The notes beneath the pieces were generated by a model that made no database searches, was not told the DNA's origin, and was given only the letters and a program-made list of their open reading frames with translations. Below, one piece after another: positions 20,530-29,904 of a DNA stretch of 64,000 bases (position 1 is the first letter of the stretch; every line of letters starts with the position of its first letter). The position numbers and the translations under genes are program-made. Origin of the DNA: Kosakonia radicincitans DSM 16656 (GTDB taxonomy: Bacteria > Pseudomonadota > Gammaproteobacteria > Enterobacterales > Enterobacteriaceae). The stretch is taken from positions 3,100,001 through 3,164,000 of the forward strand of contig NZ_CP018016.1 in NCBI RefSeq assembly GCF_000280495.2, in the 5' to 3' direction.

Positions 20530-21183
20530 ATGTCCGATAACGCTCAACTTACTGGCCTGTGCGACCGTTTTCGCGGTTTTTATCCTGTCGTGATTGATGT
20601 TGAAACTGCCGGCTTTAACGCCAAAACCGACGCACTGCTGGAAGTCGCCGCCATTACGCTGAAAATGGATGAACAAGGCTGGCTGATGCCTGACAGCACC
20701 CTGCATTTCCACGTTGAGCCTTTCGAAGGCGCAAATCTGCAACCGGAAGCGCTGGCCTTTAACGGTATTGATCCCTCGAATCCACTGCGCGGCGCGGTAA
20801 GCGAACATGATGCGCTGCATGCCATTTTCAAAATGGTGCGCAAAGGCATTAAAGATCAAAACTGCAATCGCGCGATTATGGTGGCGCATAATGCCACCTT
20901 CGATCACAGCTTTATGATGGCCGCCGCCGAACGCGCGTCGCTGAAGCGCAATCCTTTCCACCCGTTTGTCACCTTTGATACCGCATCACTGAGCGGGCTG
21001 GCGCTGGGGCAAACTGTGCTGTCAAAAGCCTGCGCCGCCGCGGGTATTGCCTTTGACGCCTCGCAGGCGCATTCGGCGCTGTACGATACGGAACAAACCG
21101 CCCTGCTGTTTTGCGAAATCGTGAACCGCTGGAAGCGTCTGGGTGGATGGCCATTGCCGCTCGCCGATGATTCACAGGCATAA
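20530..21183 (+). CDS. rnt: Ribonuclease T
   Basis: 217 residues, a DEDDh 3'-5' exoribonuclease that trims the CCA end of tRNA and matures the 3' ends of 23S, 5S and small stable RNAs. Catalytic motifs are [10 protein letters not shown] (D, E), [12 protein letters not shown] (D) and [14 protein letters not shown] (H, D). It acts as a homodimer. It is followed directly by a terminator shared with the convergent grxD. Confidence 0.98.
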   Translation: MSDNAQLTGLCDRFRGFYPVVIDVETAGFNAKTDALLEVAAITLKMDEQGWLMPDSTLHFHVEPFEGANLQPEALAFNGIDPSNPLRGAVSEHDALHAIFKMVRKGIKDQNCNRAIMVAHNATFDHSFMMAAAERASLKRNPFHPFVTFDTASLSGLALGQTVLSKACAAAGIAFDASQAHSALYDTEQTALLFCEIVNRWKRLGGWPLPLADDSQA

Positions 21184-21210
21184 AAAAAGCGACCGCAGGG
21201 TCGCTTTTTT
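21183..21210. terminator. Bidirectional terminator between rnt and grxD
   Basis: AAAAAAA-GCGACC-GCAG-GGTCGC-TTTTTT (stem 21189-21204), symmetrical A and T runs. It starts at the rnt stop codon. Confidence 0.93.
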
Positions 21211-21222
21211 ATTGGCGGAAAC

Positions 21223-21567
21223 TTATTCCGCAGCCGGCTCGTCTTTATGGTTTGCCGCCGCTTCTTTAATCAGCGATTGCAGTTCGCCGCGCTGATACAT
21301 CTCAATGATGATATCGCAGCCGCCGACCAGTTCGCCTTCAACCCACAGCTGCGGGAAGGTTGGCCAGTTAGCGTATTTTGGCAGTTCTGCGCGGATGTCC
21401 GGGTTTTGCAGGATATCGACATACGCGAAACGCTCGCCACAAGCAGACAGCGCCTGCACAGCCTGGGCGGAGAAGCCGCAGCTCGGCAGCTTCGGGGAGC
21501 CTTTCATATACAGCAGAATCGGGTTTTCAGCGATTTGACGCTGGATTTTCTCAAGGGTTGTGCTCAT
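21223..21567 (-). CDS. grxD: Monothiol glutaredoxin GrxD
   Basis: 114 residues from ATG 21567 (MSTTLEKIQRQI); the longer frame to 21627 has no counterpart. The monothiol active site is CGFS (KLPSCGFSAQAVQAL). WPTFPQLWVEGELVGGCDIIIEM is the glutathione/Fe-S-binding face. In E. coli it binds a bridging [2Fe-2S] cluster, often with BolA, and passes Fe-S clusters on. That fits the Suf operon and other redox genes in this window. Confidence 0.97.
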   Translation of the reverse strand: MSTTLEKIQRQIAENPILLYMKGSPKLPSCGFSAQAVQALSACGERFAYVDILQNPDIRAELPKYANWPTFPQLWVEGELVGGCDIIIEMYQRGELQSLIKEAAANHKDEPAAE

Positions 21568-21897
21568 TGTCTTACTTCCTTCAACTTCTTCTACGGCTGA
21601 GATCTGACATTGTAACGGTTCAGACAAGCAACGGAAAATAACATTTTATTCACCGTTCATTATTTTATCGTCTGTCACGTAAAGTTGCCTTAAAAATATG
21701 ACTTAACCCAACTTGTCCTGCTCAACTCTTAATCGTCATAGAAACGTTTTGCTGCTTTTTTTTGCGCTTGCTAACGAAACGAAGTTATAGATGCAAAAAC
21801 AGTATTAACTTTTGTGCTTTTTATGGATTAGAATCGACGGGTTTTGAAAAACCATACGCAGGCATATTATATGCTTGCCTTAACAGGGGATTGCTCA

Positions 21898-22731
21898 GTG
21901 GCGCGGATACCAAAAGCTTCGATCACGCTCTGTGCTTTGTTGTTCACCACGCTTTCTTTCACGCCATTGGCTAACGCCTCTGAACAGGCGCGAGCATCGG
22001 CCGTGCAAAAATCGCATCTGGCGAAAGCATCCGAACGTAAGAAAAAAACCACATCACAAAAAACATCAAAGAAAAGCAGTCGCAGTACGGCAGAAAAAAC
22101 CACCAGTAAAAAAACAGCGGAACACAAGAAGTCACCGGCTAAGAAAAAAGTTTCCACCAGCAGCAAAGCCAGTCAGATTACCTCGCGTCGTAACAAAACC
22201 AGCCAGTTAAAAACTACAGAAGTCGCCTGGACGGAAAAATGCAGTACGCCGCGCAAAGGCCGCAAGCCTCATTGTGTCAAAGTCAAAAAAACCACGACCA
22301 TTGCTGAGGCACATAAAGTACGTATCCAGAAAGCCCAGAAAACGGCGATGTCGAAACTAATGAACCAGATTGGTAAACCTTACCGCTGGGGTGGCACCTC
22401 GCCGAGTACCGGTTTTGATTGTAGTGGTCTGGTCTATTACGCCTATAAGGATTTGGTGAAATTCCGCATTCCGCGCACCGCCAACGAAATGTATCACCTG
22501 CGTGATGCGTCGCCGGTGAATGTGGCGGAACTGGAAAGCGGCGATCTGGTATTCTTCCGCACGCAGGGTCGCGGTACCGCCGATCACGTTGGTGTGTACG
22601 TTGGTAACGGCAAGTTTATCCAGTCTCCGCGCAGCGGCCAGGATATTCAGGTCACTTCCCTGAGCGAAGACTACTGGCAGCGCCATTACGTCGGCGCTCG
22701 CCGCGTCGTTACGCCGAAAACCATTCGTTGA
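21898..22731 (+). CDS. mepH: MepH, murein DD-endopeptidase (NlpC/P60)
   Basis: 277 residues from a GTG at 21898 (AGGGGA upstream), giving MARIPKASITLCALLFTT, which aligns with E. coli MepH; an upstream ATG at 21844 would add unsupported residues. There is a signal peptide ending in ANA. A Lys/Ser/Thr-rich linker runs from about residue 40 to 130. The C-terminal NlpC/P60 domain has Cys in FDCSGLVYYAYKD and His in ADHVGVYVGNGKF. It cuts D-Ala-mDAP cross-links so new murein can be inserted. Confidence 0.95.
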   Translation: MARIPKASITLCALLFTTLSFTPLANASEQARASAVQKSHLAKASERKKKTTSQKTSKKSSRSTAEKTTSKKTAEHKKSPAKKKVSTSSKASQITSRRNKTSQLKTTEVAWTEKCSTPRKGRKPHCVKVKKTTTIAEAHKVRIQKAQKTAMSKLMNQIGKPYRWGGTSPSTGFDCSGLVYYAYKDLVKFRIPRTANEMYHLRDASPVNVAELESGDLVFFRTQGRGTADHVGVYVGNGKFIQSPRSGQDIQVTSLSEDYWQRHYVGARRVVTPKTIR

Positions 22732-22735
22732 TCCC

Positions 22736-22774
22736 ATCGCCTGTCGTCATTGCGACAGGCGATGTTCTCTTTTT
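22736..22774 (+). terminator. Terminator after mepH
   Basis: ATCGCCTGTCG, loop TCATTG, CGACAGGCGAT: an 11-bp perfect stem (22736-22763) followed by GTTCTCTTTTTC. Confidence 0.88.
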
Positions 22775-22854
22775 CCCGTCCCCGCGATTTGTTACTCTAA
22801 GCCTCACACTCAATAGGGTTATTGGGTGTATTAAAATAATGAAGGAGAGTAGCA

Positions 22855-23436
22855 ATGTCGTTCGAATTACCTGCATTACCGTATGCAAAAGACGCCCTGA
22901 TGCCGCATATCTCAGCCGAAACGCTGGAGTATCACTATGGTAAGCACCATCAGACTTATGTCACTAACCTCAACAACCTGATCAAAGGCACCGCCTTCGA
23001 AGGCAAAACGCTGGAAGAGATCGTTAAGCACAGCGAAGGTGGCGTGTTCAATAACGCCGCTCAGGTCTGGAACCACACCTTTTACTGGAATTGCCTCGCG
23101 CCGCACGCTGGTGGTGAGCCGACTGGCGAACTGGCCGCTGCGATTGCTAAAGCCTTTGGCGGCTTTGCGGAGTTCAAAGCGCAGTTTACCGATGCCGCAG
23201 TGAAGAACTTTGGTTCAGGCTGGACATGGCTGGTGAAAAAAGCGGATGGCGGGTTGGCGATTGTCTCAACGTCCAATGCGGGAACCCCGCTGACGACGGA
23301 TGCGACACCGTTGCTGACTGTCGATGTCTGGGAACATGCTTATTACATTGACTACCGCAACGCCCGTCCGAACTACCTTGAACACTTCTGGGCGCTGGTC
23401 AACTGGGCCTTCGTGGCGAAGAATTTCGCCGCATAA
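22855..23436 (+). CDS. sodB: Iron superoxide dismutase SodB
   Basis: 193 residues, the E. coli length. Cytoplasmic Fe-SOD with iron ligands His ([10 protein letters not shown]), His (WNHTFYW) and Asp/His ([12 protein letters not shown]). The leader just before the start (GAAGGAGAGTAGCAATG) is nearly the E. coli sequence where the small RNA RyhB pairs to block translation when iron is scarce; that regulation is inferred by similarity. A strong terminator shared with ydhP follows. Confidence 0.98.
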   Translation: MSFELPALPYAKDALMPHISAETLEYHYGKHHQTYVTNLNNLIKGTAFEGKTLEEIVKHSEGGVFNNAAQVWNHTFYWNCLAPHAGGEPTGELAAAIAKAFGGFAEFKAQFTDAAVKNFGSGWTWLVKKADGGLAIVSTSNAGTPLTTDATPLLTVDVWEHAYYIDYRNARPNYLEHFWALVNWAFVAKNFAA

Positions 23437-23442
23437 AACAAA

Positions 23443-23468
23443 GGAGGGGCATTGCCCCTCCTCTTTTT
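23443..23468. terminator. Terminator between convergent sodB and ydhP
   Basis: GGAGGGGC, loop ATT, GCCCCTCC (23443-23461), then TCTTTTT on the plus strand. The last bases meet the ydhP stop codon. Confidence 0.9.
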
Positions 23469-24636
23469 ACTCGACTGCCGCACAGGCTCGTTCCGGCCGG
23501 GAGCGCCCGGAAAACAGCACCACCATCAGCCCAAGCCCCGCAATAATCGCCCCCATCACCGGGACAAAATCATATCCCAGGCCGCCGGAGATCACCGCGC
23601 CGCCCGCAGCCGCACCGAGTGCGTTACCGAGGTTAAAGGCACCAATGTTCACTGAAGAAGAGAGTCCTGGCGCTTCATGTGCGACGCGCATTACACGCAT
23701 TTGCAGCGGCGGAACCACAGCAAAGGTCGCTGCGCCCCAGACCACCATGCTGATAGCCGCGCCTACTTCGCTGCGGGCCAGGAACGGAATAGCCAGCATG
23801 ATGGCAATCAGCAGGATAAGAAAACCTTTCAGCGTACCGGTTACCGAACGATCCGCCAGTTTGCCGCCAAGGTAGTTGCCAATCGAGAAACCGACGCCAA
23901 TCAGCACCAACATCCCGGTAACAAACACCGGCGTAGCATCAGTAATGGTGCGCAGCACCGGCGAAATATAGGTATAAAGCGTGAACATCGCGCCCGCGCC
24001 GAGCACCGTCGTCAGCAGTGCCGACAGCACCTGTGGACGAACCAGCACGGACAACTCTTTGCGTACATCCGGACGTTCGCCCGTTCCGCCGCCAGGCAGT
24101 GAAAAGTAGAGGCTCAGCATGGCAACCAGACCCAGCACGGCGGTCGCCATAAACGACATGCGCCAGCCGATGGTTTCACCCAGCCAGGTTGCAGCAGGCA
24201 CACCGCCAATATTGGCGATAGTCAGCCCCATAAACATGGTGGCGACGGCGCTGGCTTGTTTCTCTTTTGCCACCACGCTTGCGGCAACAACCGATCCCAG
24301 ACCAAAGAAGGCGCCGTGGTTGAGGCTGGTAACGATGCGCGCCAGCATTAAGGTGGTGTAGTCCGGCGCGATTGCCGACAGCACATTACCCAGCGTAAAG
24401 ATCGCCATCAGGAAGATCAGCGCGTTACGTCTGCCACGGTGCGACAGCAGCAGCGTCATCAGCGGCGCCCCCACCATCACGCCAATCGCATAAGCGCTAA
24501 TCAACATCCCCGCCGCCGGAATGGAAACATCGACGCCACGGGCAATAACGGGCAGCAATCCCATCGGGGAGAACTCCGTTGTACCTATCCCAAAGGCGCC
24601 AATCGCCAGGGCAAGCAGAGGGAAATTTACTTTCAT
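23467..24636 (-). CDS. ydhP: YdhP, MFS transporter (DHA1 family)
   Basis: 389 residues with 12 predicted membrane helices, the E. coli length. It starts MKVNFPLLALAIGAFGIGTTEF, typical of the AraJ/YdhP drug:proton antiporter branch, and has the MFS motif A variant LLSHRGRRNALI between helices 2 and 3. Substrate unknown; probably an exporter. It is a single gene ending at the shared terminator with sodB. Confidence 0.95.
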   Translation of the reverse strand: MKVNFPLLALAIGAFGIGTTEFSPMGLLPVIARGVDVSIPAAGMLISAYAIGVMVGAPLMTLLLSHRGRRNALIFLMAIFTLGNVLSAIAPDYTTLMLARIVTSLNHGAFFGLGSVVAASVVAKEKQASAVATMFMGLTIANIGGVPAATWLGETIGWRMSFMATAVLGLVAMLSLYFSLPGGGTGERPDVRKELSVLVRPQVLSALLTTVLGAGAMFTLYTYISPVLRTITDATPVFVTGMLVLIGVGFSIGNYLGGKLADRSVTGTLKGFLILLIAIMLAIPFLARSEVGAAISMVVWGAATFAVVPPLQMRVMRVAHEAPGLSSSVNIGAFNLGNALGAAAGGAVISGGLGYDFVPVMGAIIAGLGLMVVLFSGRSRPERACAAVE

Positions 24637-24771
24637 CGTTTGACTCCGAAAAAGCCGTGTCGGTTGGAGACACTGTCGCAGAAGTCAAAAGTATGACAGC
24701 AATCACAAAAAACAGAAGTTAGCAGAATGACAAAAGATTATTGCAGAAGTGATAACAATGGCGGGGAAAGC

Positions 24772-24793
24772 CGAGGGAGAAGGCTCTCCCTCG
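24772..24793 (-). terminator. Hairpin downstream of ynhF
   Basis: CGAGGGAGA / TCTCCCTCG around a short loop lies 8 bp past the ynhF stop. Read leftward it is followed by GCTTTCCCC, a weak T tract, so termination is plausible rather than certain. Confidence 0.55.
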
Positions 24794-24800
24794 TGCCAGA

Positions 24801-24890
24801 TCAATGCAGCGCGGCGGTCAGCCCACCGAAAACAATCAGGCTCAGAACAATGACGGTAGTGACCAAAGAATACTTCAGATCGGTGCTCAT
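24801..24890 (-). CDS. ynhF: YnhF, 29-residue membrane miniprotein
   Basis: A short frame from ATG 24890 to TGA 24801 encodes 29 residues. It starts MSTDLKYSLVTTVIV and ends GGLTAALH, nearly identical to the E. coli single-span inner-membrane miniprotein YnhF. It has GGAGAAAAATTG before the ATG, one hydrophobic helix and no other recognisable domain. Position between ydhP and purR also agrees. Function unknown; in E. coli the protein keeps its formyl-methionine. Confidence 0.93.
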   Translation of the reverse strand: MSTDLKYSLVTTVIVLSLIVFGGLTAALH

Positions 24891-25129
24891 CAATTTTTCT
24901 CCATTTTCATTTCCCCACAAAAAGTGAGTTTGCGCATTTTTGCACAAATAATCATAAAAATCTTGCAGGAATTAGGAGGAGATATGTTTTAGCGCTTCCC
25001 CTTTTGCTCAAGATAAGACAAAATTCGACGCTAAATTTATTAGCGTACCGGCCATTGACTCCCCTCCTGACGTTTAGTGTCTTTTTCCCGGCGTACCGCA
25101 CTCACTTTGCTGGGGTTCAGGGTGATGGA

Positions 25130-25145
25130 AGGCAAACGTTTACCT
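25130..25145. promoter_or_regulatory. PurR operator 1 upstream of purR
   Basis: AGGCAAACGTTTACCT is a near-perfect match to the 16-bp PurR palindrome ACGCAAACGTTTGCGT, 45 bp before the purR start. E. coli purR has an autoregulatory operator at the equivalent place. Confidence 0.9.
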
Positions 25146-25189
25146 TAAGTATTATCAGGAGCTTATGATATGGTCTGGAGTGATTTCTG

Positions 25190-26215
25190 ATGGCAACGAT
25201 TAAAGACGTCGCGAAACGAGCAAACGTTTCCACTACAACCGTATCACATGTAATTAACAAAACGCGCTTCGTCGCTGAAGAGACTCGCAATGCCGTATGG
25301 GCGGCGATTAAAGAGTTACATTACTCCCCCAGCGCTGTGGCACGTAGCCTGAAGGTCAATCACACCAAATCGATCGGTTTACTGGCCACAAGCAGCGAAG
25401 CCGCCTATTTTGCCGAGATCATCGAAGCCGTAGAGAAAAAATGCTTCCAGAAAGGCTACACCTTGATCCTCGGCAACGCCTGGAACAGCCTTGAGAAACA
25501 GCGCGCCTACCTGTCGATGATGGCGCAAAAACGTGTCGATGGCCTGCTGGTGATGTGCTCCGAATACCCGGAGTCGCTGCTGAGCATGCTGGAAGAGTAC
25601 CGTAATATCCCAATGGTGGTGATGGACTGGGGCGAGGCGAAAGCCGATTTTACCGATTCGGTCATTGATAATGCTTTTGAAGGCGGCTATATGGCTGGCC
25701 GCTATCTGATTGAGCGCGGACATCGCGATATCGGCGTCATTCCAGGCCCGCTGGAGCGCAACACCGGCGCAGGCCGCCTCGCCGGTTTTATGAAAGCGAT
25801 GGAAGAGGCGATCATTACCGTACCGGAAAACTGGATCGTGCAGGGCGACTTTGAACCGGAATCGGGTTACCGGGCGATGCAGCAAATCCTCAACCAGTCC
25901 CACCGCCCTACTGCCGTGTTCTGCGGCGGCGATATTATGGCGATGGGTGCGCTCTGCGCGGCGGATGAGATGGGGCTGCGCGTTCCCCAGGATATTTCGC
26001 TGATCGGCTATGACAATGTGCGTAATTCCCGCTACTTTACGCCCGCACTGACCACCATCCATCAGCCGAAAGATTCGCTGGGCGAAACGGCGTTTACCAT
26101 GTTGCTCGATCGTATCGTCAACAAGCGCGAAGAGTCGCAGTCCATTGAAGTCCATCCGCGTCTGATCGAGCGTCGTTCGGTGGCGGATGGTCCGTTCCGC
26201 GACTACCGCCGTTAA
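25190..26215 (+). CDS. purR: Purine repressor PurR
   Basis: 341 residues, the LacI-family length for PurR. The N-terminal helix-turn-helix is [20 protein letters not shown], with the hinge helix [14 protein letters not shown] periplasmic-binding-protein-like domain binds hypoxanthine or guanine as corepressor. It represses purine synthesis genes. Two PurR sites flank or lie inside the gene start, so autoregulation is expected. punR converges from the right. Confidence 0.98.
   Translation: MATIKDVAKRANVSTTTVSHVINKTRFVAEETRNAVWAAIKELHYSPSAVARSLKVNHTKSIGLLATSSEAAYFAEIIEAVEKKCFQKGYTLILGNAWNSLEKQRAYLSMMAQKRVDGLLVMCSEYPESLLSMLEEYRNIPMVVMDWGEAKADFTDSVIDNAFEGGYMAGRYLIERGHRDIGVIPGPLERNTGAGRLAGFMKAMEEAIITVPENWIVQGDFEPESGYRAMQQILNQSHRPTAVFCGGDIMAMGALCAADEMGLRVPQDISLIGYDNVRNSRYFTPALTTIHQPKDSLGETAFTMLLDRIVNKREESQSIEVHPRLIERRSVADGPFRDYRR
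25218..25233. promoter_or_regulatory. PurR operator 2 inside the purR coding start
   Basis: GAGCAAACGTTTCCAC at codons 10-15 of purR keeps the GCAAACGTTT core. E. coli purR also has its second, weaker operator within the coding sequence, so the pair is conserved. Confidence 0.85.
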
Positions 26216-26234
26216 TCACGCCCTGCGGGGGCCG

Positions 26235-27146
26235 CTACTCCGGCTCCCGCAACCATTCGCTGTTCAGCGTCTCACTGTCCCCCAGATACTCCAGCAGCCA
26301 GTTCAACGCCGGTGATGCGTCATTTTGTTGCCATGTCAGGCAGCAGGCCGCATCCGGAAACGGGTTCTCCAGTTCCAGCGCCACCCAGTCGCCGCTGTCC
26401 AGCCGCGGACGCGCGAAATGCGCGGGCACCATCCCCACACACAGCCCGGCAGAAAGGCAGGCTTCTGAAGCGGACCAGTCCGGCACGATTACCCGCTTCT
26501 GGTTATCCAGCAGCCAGGTAATACGTTTTGGCAACGAGCGCGACGTATCTTCCTGGATCAACGAAGGCCAGTTGCGCAACGTTTCATCGCTTAGCGGGCC
26601 GGGCATTGATGCCAGCGGATGGCGGCTGGAGACCACGCATTTCCAGCTCAGCATGCCCATATCACGAAACGCGTACCGTCCACCGACCGGGATCGCCTGG
26701 GTCGCGCCAATCGCCACCTCAACGCGGCCATCTGCCAGCGCATCCCAGACACCGTTGAACACCTCCTGGTAAACCTGTAACTCGACATCGTTAAAATGTC
26801 GGTAGAAATCGACGATCAGTTGCCGTGTTCGTGCCGGTTTCACAATGTTATCCACGGCAATCGCCAGTTGGCCGCGCCAGCCGTTGGCGATCTGTTGGCA
26901 CTGCTGGCGGGTGATCTGCATTTTTTTGATAACAGATCGCCCCTCTTTTAAAAACCAGCTTCCGGCGGGCGTTAACTCCACATCCCGATGACGGCGTTCA
27001 AATAACGGAACTGCCAGCCACTCTTCGAGTTGGCGCACCGTATAGCTCACCGCTGAAGGTACGCGGTGCAGCTCCTGGGCGGCACCGCTGAAACTGCCGT
27101 TGCGCGCAACAGCATCAACCACTTCGAGTGAATATTCTGACCACAT
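26235..27146 (-). CDS. punR: PunR (YdhB), LysR-type regulator of punC
   Basis: 303 residues, LysR family. The N-terminal winged helix is YSLEVVDAVARNGSFSGAAQELHRVPSAVSYTVRQLEE with the recognition helix around residues 28-47, followed by an effector domain. In E. coli YdhB/PunR activates the adjacent, divergent purine nucleoside transporter gene punC in response to adenosine. The same divergent pair is present, with 98 bp between starts. Confidence 0.95.
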   Translation of the reverse strand: MWSEYSLEVVDAVARNGSFSGAAQELHRVPSAVSYTVRQLEEWLAVPLFERRHRDVELTPAGSWFLKEGRSVIKKMQITRQQCQQIANGWRGQLAIAVDNIVKPARTRQLIVDFYRHFNDVELQVYQEVFNGVWDALADGRVEVAIGATQAIPVGGRYAFRDMGMLSWKCVVSSRHPLASMPGPLSDETLRNWPSLIQEDTSRSLPKRITWLLDNQKRVIVPDWSASEACLSAGLCVGMVPAHFARPRLDSGDWVALELENPFPDAACCLTWQQNDASPALNWLLEYLGDSETLNSEWLREPE

Positions 27147-27175
27147 AATCTGCCTGCAAAAATTTTGAAACCACT

Positions 27176-27191
27176 GCGCAAATATTAGCGT
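27176..27191. promoter_or_regulatory. PurR- or PunR-like palindrome in the punR-punC spacer
   Basis: GCGCAAATATTAGCGT keeps about 12 of 16 positions of the PurR consensus but lacks the central CG step. It may be a weak PurR site or part of the PunR site. Its position is between the divergent starts. Confidence 0.5.
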
Positions 27192-27244
27192 TTCACAAGC
27201 AGGAAAGCACTCCTTACACTCGACAGCCCTGAAGAAGCAACAAG

Positions 27245-28456
27245 ATGAGAACTCAAATGCAACCTGGAAAAGGATTTTTAGTCTGGCTCGCGGGATTAAG
27301 CGTGCTGGGCTTTTTAGCCACCGATATGTACCTGCCCGCGTTTAGCGCGATACAACAAGATTTGCAAACCTCCCCGGCCATCGTCAGCGCCACGCTGAGT
27401 TTGTTTCTGGCAGGCTTTGCTGTCGCACAACTGGTATGGGGCCCCTTGTCGGATCGCTATGGCCGCAGACCTATTTTGTTGAGCGGGCTGACTATTTTCG
27501 CACTTGGCTGTCTGGGAACATTGTGGGTACGGGACGCCAGCCTGTTACTTGCGCTGCGTTTCGTACAGGCAATCGGCGTTTGCGCCGCTACGGTTAGCTG
27601 GCAGGCGCTGGTCACTGACCACTATCCGGCACACCGCGTTAACCGTATCTTCGCGACCATTATGCCGCTGGTGGGCCTGACGCCTGCGCTGGCCCCCCTG
27701 CTGGGTGCCTGGATGCTGGCGCACTTCTCCTGGCAGGCGATTTTTGCCACTCTGCTGGCAATAACTCTGGTGCTGATGGTGCCTGCCTGGCGGTTGAAAG
27801 CGCCCGCCCAGCCTGCTGCGCTGCATGAACAGCCGCTGACCTTTTACGATCTGCTGCGCAATAAAGCATATCGCGGCAATGTCATCATCTACGCTGCCTG
27901 CTCGGCCAGTTTTTTTGCCTGGCTGACCGGTTCGCCGTTCATTTTGCACGAAATGGGTTATGGTCCGTCAGTAATTGGTCTGAGTTACGTACCGCAGACC
28001 ATTGCCTTCCTGATTGGCGGTTATGGTTGCCGCGCTGCCTTGCAAAAATGGCAGGGTTCGCGCCTGCTTCCGTGGCTGCTGAGCGCCTTTGGATTAAGCG
28101 TGATTGCCACCTGGATTGTGGGTTTGCTGCCGCAGACATCACTGACCGCACTGCTGATCCCGTTCTGTTTTATGGCAATGGCCAACGGCGCCATCTATCC
28201 TGTTGTGGTAGCACAGGCGTTACGCCCGTTTCCCCAGGCGACTGGCCGCGCAGCCGCGCTGCAAAATACGTTGCAACTCGGGTTGTGTTTCCTGGCAAGC
28301 CTGGTGGTATCAGGGCTGATTGCCACACCGCTGTTTACCACCACCACTGTAATGGTGGCGATGGTGCTGCTGGCCGCGTTTGGCTATCGCCAGCAACACC
28401 AGCGTAATACTGAAACGGTAAAAGATGAGGCTGTCCCCTCCTCTTCGCACGGATGA
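27245..28456 (+). CDS. punC: PunC (YdhC), purine nucleoside MFS transporter
   Basis: 403 residues, 12 predicted membrane helices, Bcr/CflA branch of the MFS drug:proton antiporter 1 family. Motif A-like [14 protein letters not shown] lies between helices 2 and 3 and motif C-like [10 protein letters not shown] in helix 5. The family resembles exporters, but E. coli PunC has been shown to take up adenosine. Divergent from punR and in a purine-control cluster with purR. Confidence 0.93.
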   Translation: MRTQMQPGKGFLVWLAGLSVLGFLATDMYLPAFSAIQQDLQTSPAIVSATLSLFLAGFAVAQLVWGPLSDRYGRRPILLSGLTIFALGCLGTLWVRDASLLLALRFVQAIGVCAATVSWQALVTDHYPAHRVNRIFATIMPLVGLTPALAPLLGAWMLAHFSWQAIFATLLAITLVLMVPAWRLKAPAQPAALHEQPLTFYDLLRNKAYRGNVIIYAACSASFFAWLTGSPFILHEMGYGPSVIGLSYVPQTIAFLIGGYGCRAALQKWQGSRLLPWLLSAFGLSVIATWIVGLLPQTSLTALLIPFCFMAMANGAIYPVVVAQALRPFPQATGRAAALQNTLQLGLCFLASLVVSGLIATPLFTTTTVMVAMVLLAAFGYRQQHQRNTETVKDEAVPSSSHG

Positions 28457-28754
28457 TTATGTTAGCGACTATCAATAGTTAAGTGATTAGTTTGCTAACA
28501 GCTTTAAGTTGAATCACCTGATATTGAGGCCTATACTAATTTTCGGTTTTTAATAAATACGATAAATATTATGTAGTAACGGGCACCGGATTGTGCCCGC
28601 CATTCCAGGGACGGCCTTTCGGCAAGGGTCATCTCCCTTCCTCTGTTCTACGTCGGATATCAGCCTCACGGCGAAAACCGTGAGATTTCTCACAAGCCCG
28701 AAAAAGCGACTACGCTGTTTGAAGGTTCAGATCACTACGAGTGATGGAGAAGTT

Positions 28755-29903
28755 ATGAGTTCATCGTGTATAGAAGAAGTTGGCGTACGGGATGATAATT
28801 GGTTCCGTATAGCAAACGAGTTACTGAGCCGCGCAGGTATCCGCGTTAACGGTCCCGCTGCTTCAGATATCCAGGTGAAAAACCCGGATTTTTTTAAACG
28901 CGTTTTACAGGAAGGTTCGCTCGGGCTAGGTGAAAGTTATATGGACGGTTGGTGGGAATGCGATCGTCTGGATATCTTCTTCACCAAAGTGCTGCGTGCC
29001 GGACTGGAAAAACAGCTTCCGCACCATTTCAAAGACACACTCCGCATTGCCGGAGCAAGATTATTTAATCTGCAAAGTAAAAAACGGGCCTGGATTGTCG
29101 GTAAAGAGCATTACGACCTTGGTAATGATCTGTTTACCCGCATGCTGGATCCGCAGATGCAATACTCTTGCGCCTACTGGAAAGACGCAGAAAATCTCGA
29201 CGACGCACAACGGGCGAAATTAAAGCTTATTGGTGAAAAACTGAAGCTGAAACCCGGTATGCGCGTGCTGGATATCGGCTGCGGATGGGGCGGGCTGGCA
29301 CAATTTATGGCACAGAATTACGGCGTCAGCGTGGTCGGCGTAACAATCTCGGCGGAACAGCAAAAAATGGCGCAACAGCGTTGTGAAGGGCTGGATGTCG
29401 ATATTCGCCTGCAGGATTATCGCGATCTGAATGAGCAGTTTGACCGCATTGTCTCCGTCGGGATGTTTGAACACGTGGGGCCGAAAAATTACGCGACCTA
29501 TTTCAGCGTGGTGGATCGCAACCTTAAACCGGACGGAATTTTCCTGCTGCACACTATCGGTTCAAAACGCACCGACCTCAATGTTGACCCCTGGATCAAC
29601 CGCTACATCTTCCCGAACGGTTGCCTGCCTTCCGTACGCCAGATTGCCAACGCCAGTGAATCACATTTCGTGATGGAAGACTGGCACAACTTCGGCGCCG
29701 ATTACGATCGCACGTTGATGGCATGGTACGAACGTTTTCTTGCCGCCTGGCCGGAAATTGCCGACAACTACTCTGAACGCTTCAAACGGATGTTCAGCTA
29801 CTATCTGAACGCCTGCGCAGGCGCTTTCCGTGCACGTGATATTCAACTGTGGCAGGTCGTCTTCAGCCGCGGTATCGAACACGGCCTGCGCGTTCCGCGC
29901 TAA
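28755..29903 (+). CDS. cfa: Cyclopropane fatty acid synthase
   Basis: 382 residues from ATG 28755 (GGAGAAG upstream), exactly the E. coli length; the open frame extends 54 codons further back but without support. It adds a methylene from S-adenosylmethionine across cis double bonds of membrane lipids on entry to stationary phase. The SAM motif is VLDIGCGWGGLAQFM (near residue 170) and CAYWKDAENL precedes it. The 298-bp upstream region should hold the two E. coli-type promoters (sigma-70 and sigma-S). An IS200-like element begins a few bases after the stop. Confidence 0.97.
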   Translation: MSSSCIEEVGVRDDNWFRIANELLSRAGIRVNGPAASDIQVKNPDFFKRVLQEGSLGLGESYMDGWWECDRLDIFFTKVLRAGLEKQLPHHFKDTLRIAGARLFNLQSKKRAWIVGKEHYDLGNDLFTRMLDPQMQYSCAYWKDAENLDDAQRAKLKLIGEKLKLKPGMRVLDIGCGWGGLAQFMAQNYGVSVVGVTISAEQQKMAQQRCEGLDVDIRLQDYRDLNEQFDRIVSVGMFEHVGPKNYATYFSVVDRNLKPDGIFLLHTIGSKRTDLNVDPWINRYIFPNGCLPSVRQIANASESHFVMEDWHNFGADYDRTLMAWYERFLAAWPEIADNYSERFKRMFSYYLNACAGAFRARDIQLWQVVFSRGIEHGLRVPR

Positions 29904-29904
29904 A

